Shown piece by piece: positions 1 through 10,201 of a stretch of 64,000 nucleotides of DNA. Position 1 is the stretch's first letter; the number at the start of each line of letters is the position of its first letter. Below the pieces are notes generated by a model. That model saw nothing but the letters and a program-made list of their open reading frames with translations, searched no databases and was not told the origin of the DNA. Made by a program: the position numbers and the translations under genes. The DNA lies in contig NZ_JACYTQ010000005.1 in assembly GCF_014841125.1 (NCBI RefSeq), positions 62,001-126,000 on the forward strand, given 5' to 3'. The DNA comes from Echinicola arenosa. Lineage in GTDB: Bacteria > Bacteroidota > Bacteroidia > Cytophagales > Cyclobacteriaceae.

Positions 1-492
1 AGCCTCTCCCCTTCTTCGAAGCTTCTTTTCCAAGCAGGCGGAACACTTCAGCGGTCCGAATACCAAAATGAACAAGTCCTTTTTGAACCGGAAGAAGACA
101 ATGAAACAGAGCCTATGGTCAACACCAAACAGTTTGTCCGTTCACCAAATGCCTATGGGTACCTCGCTTCCAACTGGGCAATCAATGAGCACCTTGCACT
201 AGATTTGACTGGTACCTATACGGGCTCCATGATCGTTCCCCATGTGATCAGTCCTACCGGTTACCTTGACTTGGTGGACAGCAAAGCCTTTTTAGATGCC
301 AATATTAAGCTTTCCTACCATTTTGACCTGATGCAAGATTTTCACCTAGAGCTAAGCGGTGGAGTACAAAATATGTTTAACAGTTATCAAAGTGATTTTG
401 ATCAAGGCCCTTTAAGGGATTCCAACTACATTTATGGACCGGCGAGGCCAAGAACCTATTTCTTTGGAATTAAAATAGGAAACTTCCATTAA
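1..492 (+). CDS. TonB-dependent outer membrane receptor, C-terminal fragment (5' end outside window)
   Basis: The reading frame is open from base 1 and ends with TAA at 490-492, so only about the last 163 residues are present. They have the alternating polar/aromatic pattern of transmembrane beta-strands. Near the end is the segment YGPARPRTYFFGIKI, typical of the last strands of Bacteroidota TonB-dependent receptors; the final residues are GNFH. An in-frame ATG at 115 is internal and is not a start. Such receptors import a ligand across the outer membrane using TonB energy; the substrate cannot be judged from this piece. The stop codon overlaps the ATG of the next gene (TAATG), so the two are probably co-translated. 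Confidence 0.8.
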   Translation, partial: SLSPSSKLLFQAGGTLQRSEYQNEQVLFEPEEDNETEPMVNTKQFVRSPNAYGYLASNWAINEHLALDLTGTYTGSMIVPHVISPTGYLDLVDSKAFLDANIKLSYHFDLMQDFHLELSGGVQNMFNSYQSDFDQGPLRDSNYIYGPARPRTYFFGIKIGNFH

Positions 493-989
493 TGTTTCCC
501 AACAAAAAAATGCAACACTCAAAAGCCATATTCATGTTGCTGGTAATGTTTTTCCTGGGCAAGAATGTCCTTGCCCAGGAAAGCATTCATTGGCTCTCAT
601 TTGAGCAATTGGAAGACTCCCTTGCTAAGCAACCCAAGAAAGTTTTCATCGACTTCTATACAGATTGGTGTACCTATTGTAAAAAGATGGACCGTAAAGT
701 ATTTACCAAGCCTGAAGTCATCCAAAAAATTAACACTGAATTCTATGCAGTTAGAATGGATGCTGAAAACCGGGACACCATCCAGTTTGATGGGCATGTA
801 TTTTTCAATCGACTGGCGACTGACAAGAGGGCTGGTATCCACGACCTGGCCATGTTATTGGGCCAAAGAAATGGAATATTTGCCCCTCCAACTCTGATTA
901 TACTGGAGAATGAATTTAAGGTATTGGACAGAAGGTTTGAATACCTATATAGTGAAAAATTAATGGAATGGCTTAGCAGTTTTGAGTGA
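492..989 (+). CDS. secreted thioredoxin-like protein
   Basis: This 165-residue protein starts with a Sec signal peptide ending near the VLAQ at residues 26-29, so it should act in the periplasm. A thioredoxin-fold domain follows, with the redox motif WCTYCKKMD (Cys60 and Cys63) preceded by the strand VFIDFYTD, as in thioredoxin_7/DUF255-type proteins. A cis-Pro-like APPTL sits near residue 136. It probably reduces or isomerises disulfides. The ATG shares a base with the stop of the upstream receptor gene, suggesting translational coupling. A second ATG at codon 7 (510) is an alternative start that would still keep the signal peptide. Confidence 0.85.
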   Translation: MFPNKKMQHSKAIFMLLVMFFLGKNVLAQESIHWLSFEQLEDSLAKQPKKVFIDFYTDWCTYCKKMDRKVFTKPEVIQKINTEFYAVRMDAENRDTIQFDGHVFFNRLATDKRAGIHDLAMLLGQRNGIFAPPTLIILENEFKVLDRRFEYLYSEKLMEWLSSFE

Positions 990-991
990 TT

Positions 992-1603
992 TCAGGGTCG
1001 TTTTTTCTCTCTGCGAAGCAGGCCCATCATTGTACCCGCTCCTATTCCTACAAAAGTTCCCTGTTTGTTAATGACCAAAATGGGTCCTACGGTAAAGCCA
1101 AAATACCGCGAGAAAGGAATTTCAATCTTTGGGCTGACAACGATACTCATATGGTTTTCTCTTTCATACTCCCAAGTATAATTCTGAACCAGAAAATTAT
1201 CTTGTACTTTTTCCCAATTGGTCGGCTTTTCTATTTTCGAATAGGCCAGCCCAATAGACAGGTTCGCCCTAATGGTCCCAGAAGGATTTATTGGAACGAT
1301 CCTGCCATAACCGACCTGATAGGTTTCCATCAAATCATAAGGTTTTGTGGTACCCAGCATCAAAGCATCTATTAAGCCTATTTTATAGTCCTCAGGCCTG
1401 TTTTCTGGTGTTTTTGCATTGGCCACCCAGCCAAATTTAAAGGCATGTTTTTCTTTATATATCCAATTAAGGGCTATCTCTCCACCCAGATAATTGCCTC
1501 CATAAATTTCGCCTGAATAATAGATGAAATTATTGTCAAAAAACTGAGCATAAAGGCTTTGTGTAGATACCAAATAGAGTAATATAAAAAATACCCTCTT
1601 CAT
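992..1603 (-). CDS. outer-membrane-type hypothetical protein
   Basis: A 203-residue protein with a clear signal peptide ending at LYAQ (residue 20). The rest is rich in glycine and aromatics in alternating short strands (for example GGEIALNWIY, GIGAGTMMGLL), consistent with a small outer-membrane beta-barrel. No enzyme motif is visible and I cannot name a family. It converges on the thioredoxin-like gene with only two bases between the two stop codons. Function unknown. Confidence 0.65.
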   Translation of the reverse strand: MKRVFFILLYLVSTQSLYAQFFDNNFIYYSGEIYGGNYLGGEIALNWIYKEKHAFKFGWVANAKTPENRPEDYKIGLIDALMLGTTKPYDLMETYQVGYGRIVPINPSGTIRANLSIGLAYSKIEKPTNWEKVQDNFLVQNYTWEYERENHMSIVVSPKIEIPFSRYFGFTVGPILVINKQGTFVGIGAGTMMGLLRREKKRP

Positions 1604-1714
1604 TTATCAAAAGTTTTAGTATAACTAAATTTATCATTATTCAGTCTAATAAAAAACTTCCTCCAAATAAATATGGCCGAAGGATATAGAAAGAATTTTC
1701 TCACAGCCTCAAAC

Positions 1715-3010
1715 CTAATACTTTGTATAAATCTGATACAATACTTTTTCCATTTCGCGTTTCAGTTCACTGGAACTGATCACATAATTATTGTGCATAA
1801 AGCTAAAGTAAAGTGTTTTTCCAGATTTGGTCAGTAAGTATCCACTCAAACAATGGACACCGCTCAAAGTACCTGTTTTAGCATAAACATAAGGATTTTC
1901 ATCATCAGACTTATACCAAGACCGAATAGTTCCAGATTTACCTCCTGAGGGAAAGTAGGCATAGATCTTTTCTTCTGGAACTTCTGCCCTGATCTTCTCC
2001 AATAACTTCACGATACTTCTTGGAGTAAACTTATTTTGACTGGAAAGTCCTGAACCGTCCACCCATTGGGGGCTGTCAGGTAAGTCATTTAGGTAATTCT
2101 CCGTGACGTATTGAATGGCATTCCTAACCTCTAGCGAATCAAATAACTCATCTGCAACCAAAACCATCAACTGTTCAGCCAAAAAGTTATCACTAATGGT
2201 CAGCATCTGTTTGTATAATGAGTCGGTGGCAATCCCTTTTAATGTTTGATGTGGTCTGTTCTTAAACGGTTCGTAATCAATCACTGTCATCACTTTTCCA
2301 AGGGTATCCACAAGTAATTCTTTGGTCAATTGACTGGAAGTCACAAAAGGCTTGTCGGTTTCAAAACTCAAGGAATCGGATTTAAGATAATACCTGAAGT
2401 CATTCATCCTTTGGTCCCTGATGATGCTATAATTCCGTGTAGGTATATACCGGTCTTCCTTAATATTGTTGTTAAAAAACCTCGGTGAAAAGCTCATCCT
2501 ATCTTCTTTCATTGTTTTTTTGAAACGGATAATATTACCATAAATCGGCATCGCAGATCGCTCTGGGCCATAATAGTAATGGTACCAATTCCAGGACCAA
2601 CCTGAAGCATACGCCGCCACCTCATCAAAATTGTCTGCCATATAAAGCTTCTTATCTGTACTTTTCAGTAGATCCAACACAGAAGTATCTTCAAAATCAG
2701 GATGGAGCAAAGCGGGATCACCAGTGCCCCAGAAAATCAGGGAATCGCCACTTTCAATATAATCCAAGCTGTTCACCCGATCTCCCAAAATCTTATAGGA
2801 AGCATAAAAGGTAAACATTTTGGTATTGGACGCTGGAGTGAAATACTTATCCTCATTCATGGCATAAAGTACCTTGTCCTTTTCTGGGTCAAAAAGCATA
2901 AAGCCTGTAAAGCCTTGATTAAAGACTTCAGAGTCTCGAACAGATTTTTTTATATGTTGGACTTTGCAGGCAGAAAGCAATATGAGGGCTGCAAATAGAA
3001 AATTTCTCAT
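1715..3010 (-). CDS. dacB: D-alanyl-D-alanine carboxypeptidase/endopeptidase, PBP4 type (peptidase S13), lipoprotein
   Basis: Removes or cleaves D-Ala cross-links in peptidoglycan. The penicillin-binding motifs are visible: SNTK (nucleophile Ser61, Lys64), a second motif DGSGLSSQN, and KTGTL near residue 377. The first residues carry a lipobox (LLSAC, Cys15), so it is likely a membrane-anchored lipoprotein rather than a soluble periplasmic enzyme. I chose ATG at 3010: the frame extends to a TTG at 3025, but the ATG gives a normal lipoprotein signal peptide. The gene starts just downstream of the hairpin terminator that closes the susC-susD operon, so it probably has its own weak promoter or lives on read-through. 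Confidence 0.88.
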   Translation of the reverse strand: MRNFLFAALILLSACKVQHIKKSVRDSEVFNQGFTGFMLFDPEKDKVLYAMNEDKYFTPASNTKMFTFYASYKILGDRVNSLDYIESGDSLIFWGTGDPALLHPDFEDTSVLDLLKSTDKKLYMADNFDEVAAYASGWSWNWYHYYYGPERSAMPIYGNIIRFKKTMKEDRMSFSPRFFNNNIKEDRYIPTRNYSIIRDQRMNDFRYYLKSDSLSFETDKPFVTSSQLTKELLVDTLGKVMTVIDYEPFKNRPHQTLKGIATDSLYKQMLTISDNFLAEQLMVLVADELFDSLEVRNAIQYVTENYLNDLPDSPQWVDGSGLSSQNKFTPRSIVKLLEKIRAEVPEEKIYAYFPSGGKSGTIRSWYKSDDENPYVYAKTGTLSGVHCLSGYLLTKSGKTLYFSFMHNNYVISSSELKREMEKVLYQIYTKY

Positions 3011-3029
3011 AACATTAGAAGTCAATAAA

Positions 3030-3059
3030 AAAATCTCCCGTAAAAATACAGGAGATTTT
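3030..3059 (-). terminator. intrinsic terminator after the susC-susD operon
   Basis: A 9-bp perfect stem (AAAATCTCC at 3030-3038 and its complement at 3051-3059) with a 12-nt loop. Read on the minus strand the hairpin is followed by a run of seven T residues. It lies 19 bases beyond the susD stop codon. Confidence 0.8.
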
Positions 3060-3077
3060 AGTTGATCTTATCTTTAA

Positions 3078-4475
3078 TTAATTAGCGTCCCACCAGACTT
3101 TGCCATAAAGGCTCTCCGAGCCACCAAACTGGCGCTGAACGGCCTCATTATAGTTGTCAGTATTATTGAACTGTTCCGCTTCAATATAAATCTGTCGGTT
3201 AGGTACATCAGCACCTCCAGGAGAAACCATATTATCAGGATAACCGGTTCTTCTGTATTCTGCCCACCCTTCATATCCATGCATAAACAAGTGAATCCAT
3301 CTTTGCGTAGCAATCTGTTCGATGGCTCTAGCTGGATCATAAGCAATATCTGCTTGCATCATAAATGCATCCAAACCACTCACGTCAGCATTCCATTGCA
3401 TCATGGAGTTTTCAATAGCCATATTGTAGTAATTTTCTGCCTCAATATCTCCTCCTGAAATCCATCCCAACTTGGCTGCTTCTGCCATGGCAAATAAAGC
3501 CTGGGCATAAGTCACCAGATAAACCGGAGCATCCTGTTGGTGAATGGCACTTCCCAAAAGCGCATATTTATCAGTATCGAAATCCTCAGTATCTCCGAAA
3601 AGCAATCCTGTGTAATCACCATCTGTTCTGTTAGGATCTCCATAAACATAAAGTCTTGGATCACCATATGGTTTCATTTTTTCTACCAAAGTCTCACTCA
3701 ATGCCCACCAATCTCTACCTTGCAAGTCAATTTGGCTAAACCAATAATTCTGGTTATTGGCATCTGCCAGATGTTTGAAAACCAAATTATCATCATTGGA
3801 TTCCATTACGCCAGCCTGCATCGCTGCAGTAAACTCCTGTTGAGCAAGACCTGGATTTACCTCAGACAACCTAAGTGCCATCAACATTCTAATAGTATTG
3901 GCCAATTTGGACCACTTAGACATGTCTCCATTATAAATGATGTCATTACTAATGCTACCGGCTACAATTTGATTATCGGCCGCTGTCAAAACACTTAATA
4001 AATCATTGTAAATCGATTCTTGTGTATCATAAGCTGGTGTAAAATCATCAGCACCTTGAAGTGCCTCGGTATAGGGTACATCTCCCCATCTATCCGTGAT
4101 ATGCCAAGTAAAGTATGACTTAAGAATACTCGCTACCGCCAATTGATTGGGTATTGGACCTTCATTACCACTTAAGTCATCTGCATTCAATACGGTTTCC
4201 AAGTTCATCAATGGTCCTTGGTACAAACCATAAAAACTGGTACTGGACTGAGGGTAAAGGGATGCATTGACATATTGTGTTTCAGAAAGGTACTGAGACA
4301 TAAATTGAGCCGAAGGAGATGAACTCAATCCTGGCAAATACAACATGGCATTTGCAATTAGCTGCGTACCTGAAGCTTGGCTAGGGGCATTTGGATTGAC
4401 ATTGATGTCATCCTCAAACTGGTCACAGCTCGAAAATAACACTATAATTAATATAAATATATTTAACTTCTTCAT
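3078..4475 (-). CDS. SusD/RagB-family nutrient-binding outer membrane lipoprotein
   Basis: A 465-residue partner of the SusC-type porin encoded just upstream. SusD-like lipoproteins sit on the cell surface, cap the SusC barrel and bind the ligand. The N-terminus has a lipobox (FSSC, about Cys17) followed by the acidic stretch DQFEDDINVNPNAPSQ typical of the SusD-like_2 group. The C-terminal region QRWIHLFMHGYEGWAEYRRTGYP is characteristic of that family. It is 12 bases from the end of susC and shares its terminator. The substrate is unknown: no glycosidase or protease gene is adjacent, so this may be a peptide or small-oligomer uptake pair. Confidence 0.93.
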   Translation of the reverse strand: MKKLNIFILIIVLFSSCDQFEDDINVNPNAPSQASGTQLIANAMLYLPGLSSSPSAQFMSQYLSETQYVNASLYPQSSTSFYGLYQGPLMNLETVLNADDLSGNEGPIPNQLAVASILKSYFTWHITDRWGDVPYTEALQGADDFTPAYDTQESIYNDLLSVLTAADNQIVAGSISNDIIYNGDMSKWSKLANTIRMLMALRLSEVNPGLAQQEFTAAMQAGVMESNDDNLVFKHLADANNQNYWFSQIDLQGRDWWALSETLVEKMKPYGDPRLYVYGDPNRTDGDYTGLLFGDTEDFDTDKYALLGSAIHQQDAPVYLVTYAQALFAMAEAAKLGWISGGDIEAENYYNMAIENSMMQWNADVSGLDAFMMQADIAYDPARAIEQIATQRWIHLFMHGYEGWAEYRRTGYPDNMVSPGGADVPNRQIYIEAEQFNNTDNYNEAVQRQFGGSESLYGKVWWDAN

Positions 4476-4487
4476 GGTTTCTTCTCT

Positions 4488-7400
4488 TTAAAAGGTAACA
4501 TTTAGATTAAACCCAACAGAACGTACAGAAGGCAACTGACCTGATTCATACCAACCAATCGACTGGCTTCCAGTGGAAATTTCAGCAGGGTTGATGCCCT
4601 TTGGTGCATTTTGGAAAATCATCGCCAAGTTTCTGCCTACAAGTGCTACCCTTACATTTTCTACAGGTAAGTTCCCCAACTTATTTTTGGTGAAGTTGTA
4701 ACCCAAGCGCACTTCTCTCAATCTTACATAAGAAGCATCATACAACCAATCTTCATAAATTCTTCTCGCTACCACGCCATAATACGATCTAGGGTTAACA
4801 TAAGCGACTACATCTTCTCCTGTTTCAGCAGAAACGCCTTCTACTCTCACGCCACCACCATCAGCTACTTCATCACGAACGTTAAATCCTTTGTCATTAA
4901 TTTCGGCAGATAAAGGATCAAGTCCAGTTCTAACAGCCAACATCTTAGATCGACTAAAGAACTGGCCTCCGATCTGAAAGTCAATCATCGCAGCTAGATC
5001 AAAATTTCCGTAGGAAAACACGTTTTGAAAACCACCATTAAAATCAGGCAATACAGTACCAAAGTCATGAGTTGCATCCGTATAGAGCGGAAGATTATTG
5101 CCGTCCAGCAAAATCTTACCGGTAGCCTCATCTCTTTGATATGCTTGGCCAACTAGGCTTCCAAAAGACTTACCCACGTATGAATTCAAATAACTGGAGG
5201 TCGATGAATACGTGGTACTACCATATTGGTACACATCAATGCCTGGGTAAAGTTCTACTACTTCGTTCCTATTTCTACTGATGTTAAATGCAATATCCCA
5301 ATTGAGTTTACTTTGTTGGATGGGAGATGCTGTAATGGCCAACTCAAAGCCTTTGTTCTCGATTTGTCCAGCATTGATGGTGGCTGATCCATAGCCACTT
5401 GCTCCAGACACATCCAAGCTTAGGATTTGGTTTTTGTTGATCTGTTGGTAATAGGTAAACGCCAATCCCAATTTTCCTTCGAAGAATTTCAAGTCCAAAC
5501 CTGCTTCATATGAGTGCGCAAAAGAAGGTTCTACATTCGGATTGTTGAGATTATCTGGGACTGAAAGCGTATTTACAGTGGATGAACCAGAATAAATCGA
5601 TCCTACATTATAGAAAGATGTTGTACCATATGGTGATAGGTCAGATCCCGCCTGTGCATAGCTCAATCTTAATTTACCCAAAGTCAAAGGAGTCCAGTCT
5701 ATCAGCTCGCTAAAGACAAAGCTACCAGACAAGGAAGGATACCAATAAGAGTTATTTCCTTGCGGTAAAGTGGAAGTATTGTCATTTCTAATAGAAGCAT
5801 CAAGGAAATAGATATTATCATACCCTAATGAAACCATTCCGTAGATACTCTTGATTTGTTTTCTCAATTTATAAGAGTTTGTCGATGGCCTATCAATGGA
5901 AGCATCAATATTATAAAAACCTGGTGAGGACAAACCTCCAACAGTAGCCATGGATAGATAAGAATAATCTCTATCATAGAAATTGGTACCAAAGTTAGCG
6001 TCCAATGAGAATTTCTCCCAAGTCTTGGTGTATTGGGCCAAAAACTCATAGTTCATCTCTTTGTTCTGGTATTTACCTACGGAATAACCTGGATTTCCAC
6101 GACCGCCAAAAGCAGCTCTGGAATCAATATTCTGTGTGTACATATCAGATCTGACAAAGCCACTTAACTTCAGTTCAGGAAGAACCTGGTAAGTTAATCC
6201 TACATCACCGAAAAGTCTATCTCTACTATCATTAGAGAAGTTTTCATAGGCTAAGAAATAAGGGTTTGCCCAGTATAAAGGAGAAAAGTTGGTCACTTCT
6301 CCTGTAGATGTACTTGGTCTCCTTAAGTTCCAGTGAAAAAAGCTGCCATCATCATACTTGTAATCCTTAAGTCTCTCCATGTCCAAATTTCTTTGGAACC
6401 ACTGCCCCATATATCTAGAGCCATCTTCTGAACCTTGGCCAGGTCTTCTACCTCTGTTGGCAGCATAATTAATATTGGTGGTTACTCTCAACTTCTCTGA
6501 TAAATTGGTTCCCACACTCACCCCAACATTATTTCTTTTCAACATAGTATTAGGCTCGACACCTTGGATCCTGGTATCATTTAAGCTAATTCTATAGTTG
6601 GAGTTCTTACCACCACCTGTAATGGTTACACCATTGTTTACATTAGAACCCGTTTCATAATAATCTTTGATATTATCAGGATGAGGAACAAAAGGTGCCA
6701 ATTGGCCATATTCAGGATCCTGTGGGTAGAAACTTTCCACATGCCTTACCATTGTGCCATCCATAAGCGGACCCCAACTCTCATCCACCGACATATCTAC
6801 ATACTTGTCGCCATTTGGCAAAGTTCGCCAAGTCTGGCTGGAACCTCCCCCATATAAATTCTGATAAGGCATCAGGTTATAGACACTTTCCACAAAGACC
6901 GCAGAACTCAATTCTACTTTGACTTTAGAGTCCTCTTGGCCTTTTTTCGTCGTGATCATCACTACACCATATTGCCCTCTGATCCCATACAGGGCAGAAG
7001 CTGCAGGTCCTTTCAGGACGTTGATAGAGGCGATATCCTCAGGGTTTACATCTTGACCCAAGTTACCATAATCTACTCCCGAACTTCCTGAGAAATTAGA
7101 GTTTGAAATAGGAGTACCGTCTACAACGATAAGTGGCTGGCTACCACCAGAAATGGAGTTGACTCCCCTGATTTTGATTTTCTGAGTTCCTCCCATACTG
7201 GCTCCAGAAGCACCTTCTACCTGAACTCCCGCAATCTTACCAGATAAGGATCCCAGCACATTTTGTTCTTTGGTAAAAGTAAGGTTTTCCCCATCTACTT
7301 CTTGGGTAGCGTAACCGATAGACCTTTCATCCCGGGTAATTCCCAAGGCAGTTACTACCACTTCACCGAGCTGAGAAACATCTTCAGCCATCACCACATC

Positions 7401-7682
7401 TATTTTGGTCCTGTTGTTAATAGAAATCTTTTGGGACACGAAGCCAAGGTAAGAAAATACCAAAGTCCCCCCCCCTCCAGAAACATCAATGGAATACATC
7501 CCATCTAAGTCTGTCACTGAACCACGAGTAGTTCCTTGCAAAAGAACGCTCACTCCAGGAAGGGGTGAACCATCTTTTTGTGTAGTCACCTTGCCTGTAA
7601 TCGTCACCTCCTGAGCCCTTACCTGAAGAACAAGAAAGAAAACGAAAACAAGCAGGGACATTTTCGTAAAGATTTTTTTCAT
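4488..7682 (-). CDS. SusC/RagA-family TonB-linked outer membrane protein
   Basis: A 1064-residue outer membrane transporter. After the signal peptide (ending VRAQ) comes a carboxypeptidase-D-like beta-sandwich (residues 25-110, with GKVTTQKDGSPLPGVSVLLQ) and then a plug domain with GxxxGIRGQYGVVMITTKKG-type SusC signatures near residues 225-250. A long 22-strand-type barrel fills the rest and ends in an aromatic residue (NVTF). It imports a ligand, captured with the downstream SusD partner, using TonB energy. First gene of a two-gene operon. The upstream 296 bases contain a long inverted repeat that may be an operator. No FecR or anti-sigma gene is adjacent. Confidence 0.95.
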   Translation of the reverse strand: MKKIFTKMSLLVFVFFLVLQVRAQEVTITGKVTTQKDGSPLPGVSVLLQGTTRGSVTDLDGMYSIDVSGGGGTLVFSYLGFVSQKISINNRTKIDVVMAEDVSQLGEVVVTALGITRDERSIGYATQEVDGENLTFTKEQNVLGSLSGKIAGVQVEGASGASMGGTQKIKIRGVNSISGGSQPLIVVDGTPISNSNFSGSSGVDYGNLGQDVNPEDIASINVLKGPAASALYGIRGQYGVVMITTKKGQEDSKVKVELSSAVFVESVYNLMPYQNLYGGGSSQTWRTLPNGDKYVDMSVDESWGPLMDGTMVRHVESFYPQDPEYGQLAPFVPHPDNIKDYYETGSNVNNGVTITGGGKNSNYRISLNDTRIQGVEPNTMLKRNNVGVSVGTNLSEKLRVTTNINYAANRGRRPGQGSEDGSRYMGQWFQRNLDMERLKDYKYDDGSFFHWNLRRPSTSTGEVTNFSPLYWANPYFLAYENFSNDSRDRLFGDVGLTYQVLPELKLSGFVRSDMYTQNIDSRAAFGGRGNPGYSVGKYQNKEMNYEFLAQYTKTWEKFSLDANFGTNFYDRDYSYLSMATVGGLSSPGFYNIDASIDRPSTNSYKLRKQIKSIYGMVSLGYDNIYFLDASIRNDNTSTLPQGNNSYWYPSLSGSFVFSELIDWTPLTLGKLRLSYAQAGSDLSPYGTTSFYNVGSIYSGSSTVNTLSVPDNLNNPNVEPSFAHSYEAGLDLKFFEGKLGLAFTYYQQINKNQILSLDVSGASGYGSATINAGQIENKGFELAITASPIQQSKLNWDIAFNISRNRNEVVELYPGIDVYQYGSTTYSSTSSYLNSYVGKSFGSLVGQAYQRDEATGKILLDGNNLPLYTDATHDFGTVLPDFNGGFQNVFSYGNFDLAAMIDFQIGGQFFSRSKMLAVRTGLDPLSAEINDKGFNVRDEVADGGGVRVEGVSAETGEDVVAYVNPRSYYGVVARRIYEDWLYDASYVRLREVRLGYNFTKNKLGNLPVENVRVALVGRNLAMIFQNAPKGINPAEISTGSQSIGWYESGQLPSVRSVGFNLNVTF

Positions 7683-7725
7683 TGAAACTTGATTTGTGAG
7701 TTATTAAAATAATTTCAAAATAATA

Positions 7726-7828
7726 TTTCTTAACAAATAAGAAAACCGAAATTATGAACTGAATACATCTTGACACTCAATATATTCAAAACATAATACT
7801 TCAATTTTGTAAATAATTTGTTAAGAAA
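7726..7828. repeat. 13-bp inverted repeat in the susC upstream region
   Basis: TTTCTTAACAAAT at 7726-7738 recurs as its exact reverse complement at 7816-7828, with 77 bases between. The pair lies 44-146 bases upstream of the susC start codon. The spacing is too wide for a simple hairpin but fits two sites for one regulator, possibly with DNA looping. The region is AT-rich, so chance is not excluded. Confidence 0.4.
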
Positions 7829-7893
7829 CAAACCACTAAAATAAATTTTATTTAATCATTCTGATTAGGTTTTTTGAATTTATTAAAAAACAA

Positions 7894-7924
7894 AAAAAGC
7901 TCCGAAACCTTTTCGGAGCTTTTT
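7894..7924 (-). terminator. intrinsic terminator downstream of hppA
   Basis: A perfect 14-bp stem (AAAAAGCTCCGAAA at 7894-7907, complement at 7911-7924) with a 3-nt loop. On the minus strand it ends in a run of T residues. It lies 55 bases past the hppA stop codon. The A/T ends also allow it to work in the plus direction. Confidence 0.9.
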
Positions 7925-7978
7925 GGTATTTCGTTTACACTATTACTAATTATACATGCTTATCGGTTACTTTCACAC

Positions 7979-10201
7979 CTATTCCTTTATGCGGAATGGT
8001 TCTTCCAAAGCAGCCATTTCTATCTGAACCACTTCTGATTTGATCTCTTTTTCAACAGATTGCATGGCTTCTGCTGAACCATCCGGACCCTCGGCGATAT
8101 GCGGTGCAATCACCAAAGAAACAATGGAAGTCAACTTAATCAAAATGTTCATGGAAGGACCCGAAGTATCTTTAAAAGGATCACCTACCGTATCTCCTGT
8201 TACTGAAGCCTTGTGCGGTTCTGACCCTTTGTACTCCATCTTCCCATTGATTTCCACCCCTTTTTCAAAGGACTTCTTCGCATTGTCCCAAGCTCCCCCG
8301 GCATTATTTTGGAAAATCCCCATCAATACGCCTGAAACGGTCACTCCAGCCAAAACACCTCCTAAAACCTCAGGACCAAAACTAAAGCCCACAATGATGG
8401 GAACCAATAAAGCAATGGCTCCTGGGGCAATCATTTCACGAATGGATGCTTTGGTAGAAATCTGTACACACCTATCATATTCCGGCTTGGCCTTGTACTC
8501 CATGATACCGGGGATTTCCCTAAACTGCCTTCTCACCTCATTGACCATATCCATGGCTGCTCTTCCCACGGCCGCAATGGCCAATGAAGAAAAGATAAAG
8601 GGGATCATGGCTCCAACAAACAAGCCTGACAAAACATCGGCTTTATAGATATCAATGGAATTGATTCCGGCCAAACCTACGTAAGCAGCAAATAATGCCA
8701 AGGCAGTCAAGGCTGCTGACGCAATGGCAAACCCCTTCCCTGTAGCTGCCGTGGTGTTTCCCACAGCATCCAAAATATCTGTACGCTCTCTCACTTTTTT
8801 GTCACAGCCGGACATTTCAGCAATACCACCCGCATTGTCAGCTATAGGCCCAAACGCATCAATGGCCAATTGCATGGCCGTGGTAGCCATCATCCCGGCA
8901 GCTGCGATGGCCACTCCATATAGCCCTGCGCTGAGAAAAGAAGTATATATTCCTGCTGCCAAAACCAAAATAGGCAATACGGTGGATTCCATCCCCATAG
9001 AAAGCCCACCGATAATATTGGTGGCATGCCCAGTGGAAGATTGTTTGATGATGCTATTGACAGGACGCTTGCCCATTGCGGTATAGTACTCTGTAATCAT
9101 ACTCATCAATGCCCCTACGATCAAGCCTATAAATACGGCTCCAAAAACACCCATTTTAGTAAAAGTGGGTGAACCTTCCCTGATCATGACCAAATCTCCC
9201 TCCGGAAGCATAAAGTCGATCAAAAAATAAGATGCTGCTACAGTCAATAAAATAGAGATCCAGTTGCCCTTATTCAAGGCAGTCTGCACACTATCCGTCT
9301 CTTTTGAGATCTTAACGAAAAACGTTCCCAAAATAGAAAAAGCCAAGCCCATCCCTGCGATGACCAAAGGCAATAATATAGGAGCTATACCTCCCATCTG
9401 ATCATCAGAAACAATTTCTCTGCCTAAGACCATGGAAGCCAAAATTGTCGCAACATAAGAGCCAAATAAATCTGCTCCCATCCCCGCAACATCACCCACA
9501 TTATCCCCAACATTATCTGCAATCGTTGCCGGGTTTCTAACATCATCTTCGGGAATACCTGCTTCCACTTTACCTACTAAGTCTGCACCTACATCAGCCG
9601 CCTTGGTATAAATCCCCCCACCCACACGGGCAAACAAGGCGATGGACTCTGCCCCAAGGGAAAATCCAGCCAAAACTTCCAAGGCACGCTCCATGGCCAG
9701 GCCATTCACATCACCACCAGTGGAAACAACATAAACATTATAAAAGACAATAAACAGTGACCCCATTCCCAGAACCGCCAGACCTGCAACACCAAGCCCC
9801 ATCACAGTACCTCCGGTAAAGGAAACTTTCAAGGCTTTCGCCAAGCCGGTCTTGGCCGCTTCCGTAGTGCGTACATTCGCCTTGGTTGCAATATTCATCC
9901 CGATATAACCGGCAAAGGCTGACAAAAATGCACCCAGCACAAAGGACACGGCAATCACTGGAGTGGAATTTTCAACAAGTGTTCCTGACCAAGCCAGGAT
10001 AATCCCTGCAATGACCACAAAATAAAACATCACCTTCCATTCGGCCTTTAAAAATGCCATCGCTCCCTTCGCGATATGCCCAGCCAGCTCCACCATGTTC
10101 TCATCTCCGGTAGGCTGCTTATTTACCCAAGCAGACTTTATGGCCATTACGATTAGACCCAAAATCCCCAAGGCGGGGACAATGTAAATAACTTGTTCCA
10201 T
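7979..10201 (-). CDS. hppA: membrane-bound ion-translocating pyrophosphatase, K+-dependent type
   Basis: Hydrolyses pyrophosphate and pumps H+ or Na+ across the inner membrane. The 740-residue length and about 16 hydrophobic segments fit the family. The substrate motif [11 protein letters not shown] lies near residue 205, followed by the Asp-rich [21 protein letters not shown] loop region. Around residue 481-490 the sequence reads [10 protein letters not shown]; alanine where K+-independent enzymes have lysine marks this as K+-dependent, a family rule rather than a measurement. Whether the pumped ion is Na+ or H+ I cannot decide. The gene is monocistronic, with a consensus Bacteroidota promoter upstream and a strong terminator downstream. 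Confidence 0.95.
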   Translation of the reverse strand: MEQVIYIVPALGILGLIVMAIKSAWVNKQPTGDENMVELAGHIAKGAMAFLKAEWKVMFYFVVIAGIILAWSGTLVENSTPVIAVSFVLGAFLSAFAGYIGMNIATKANVRTTEAAKTGLAKALKVSFTGGTVMGLGVAGLAVLGMGSLFIVFYNVYVVSTGGDVNGLAMERALEVLAGFSLGAESIALFARVGGGIYTKAADVGADLVGKVEAGIPEDDVRNPATIADNVGDNVGDVAGMGADLFGSYVATILASMVLGREIVSDDQMGGIAPILLPLVIAGMGLAFSILGTFFVKISKETDSVQTALNKGNWISILLTVAASYFLIDFMLPEGDLVMIREGSPTFTKMGVFGAVFIGLIVGALMSMITEYYTAMGKRPVNSIIKQSSTGHATNIIGGLSMGMESTVLPILVLAAGIYTSFLSAGLYGVAIAAAGMMATTAMQLAIDAFGPIADNAGGIAEMSGCDKKVRERTDILDAVGNTTAATGKGFAIASAALTALALFAAYVGLAGINSIDIYKADVLSGLFVGAMIPFIFSSLAIAAVGRAAMDMVNEVRRQFREIPGIMEYKAKPEYDRCVQISTKASIREMIAPGAIALLVPIIVGFSFGPEVLGGVLAGVTVSGVLMGIFQNNAGGAWDNAKKSFEKGVEINGKMEYKGSEPHKASVTGDTVGDPFKDTSGPSMNILIKLTSIVSLVIAPHIAEGPDGSAEAMQSVEKEIKSEVVQIEMAALEEPFRIKE

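Noticed and set aside
8040-8648. Long open frame on the plus strand, antisense to hppA
   Set aside because: It lies wholly inside a clear hppA gene and its translation has no signal, domain or typical composition; it is a shadow of hppA codon use.
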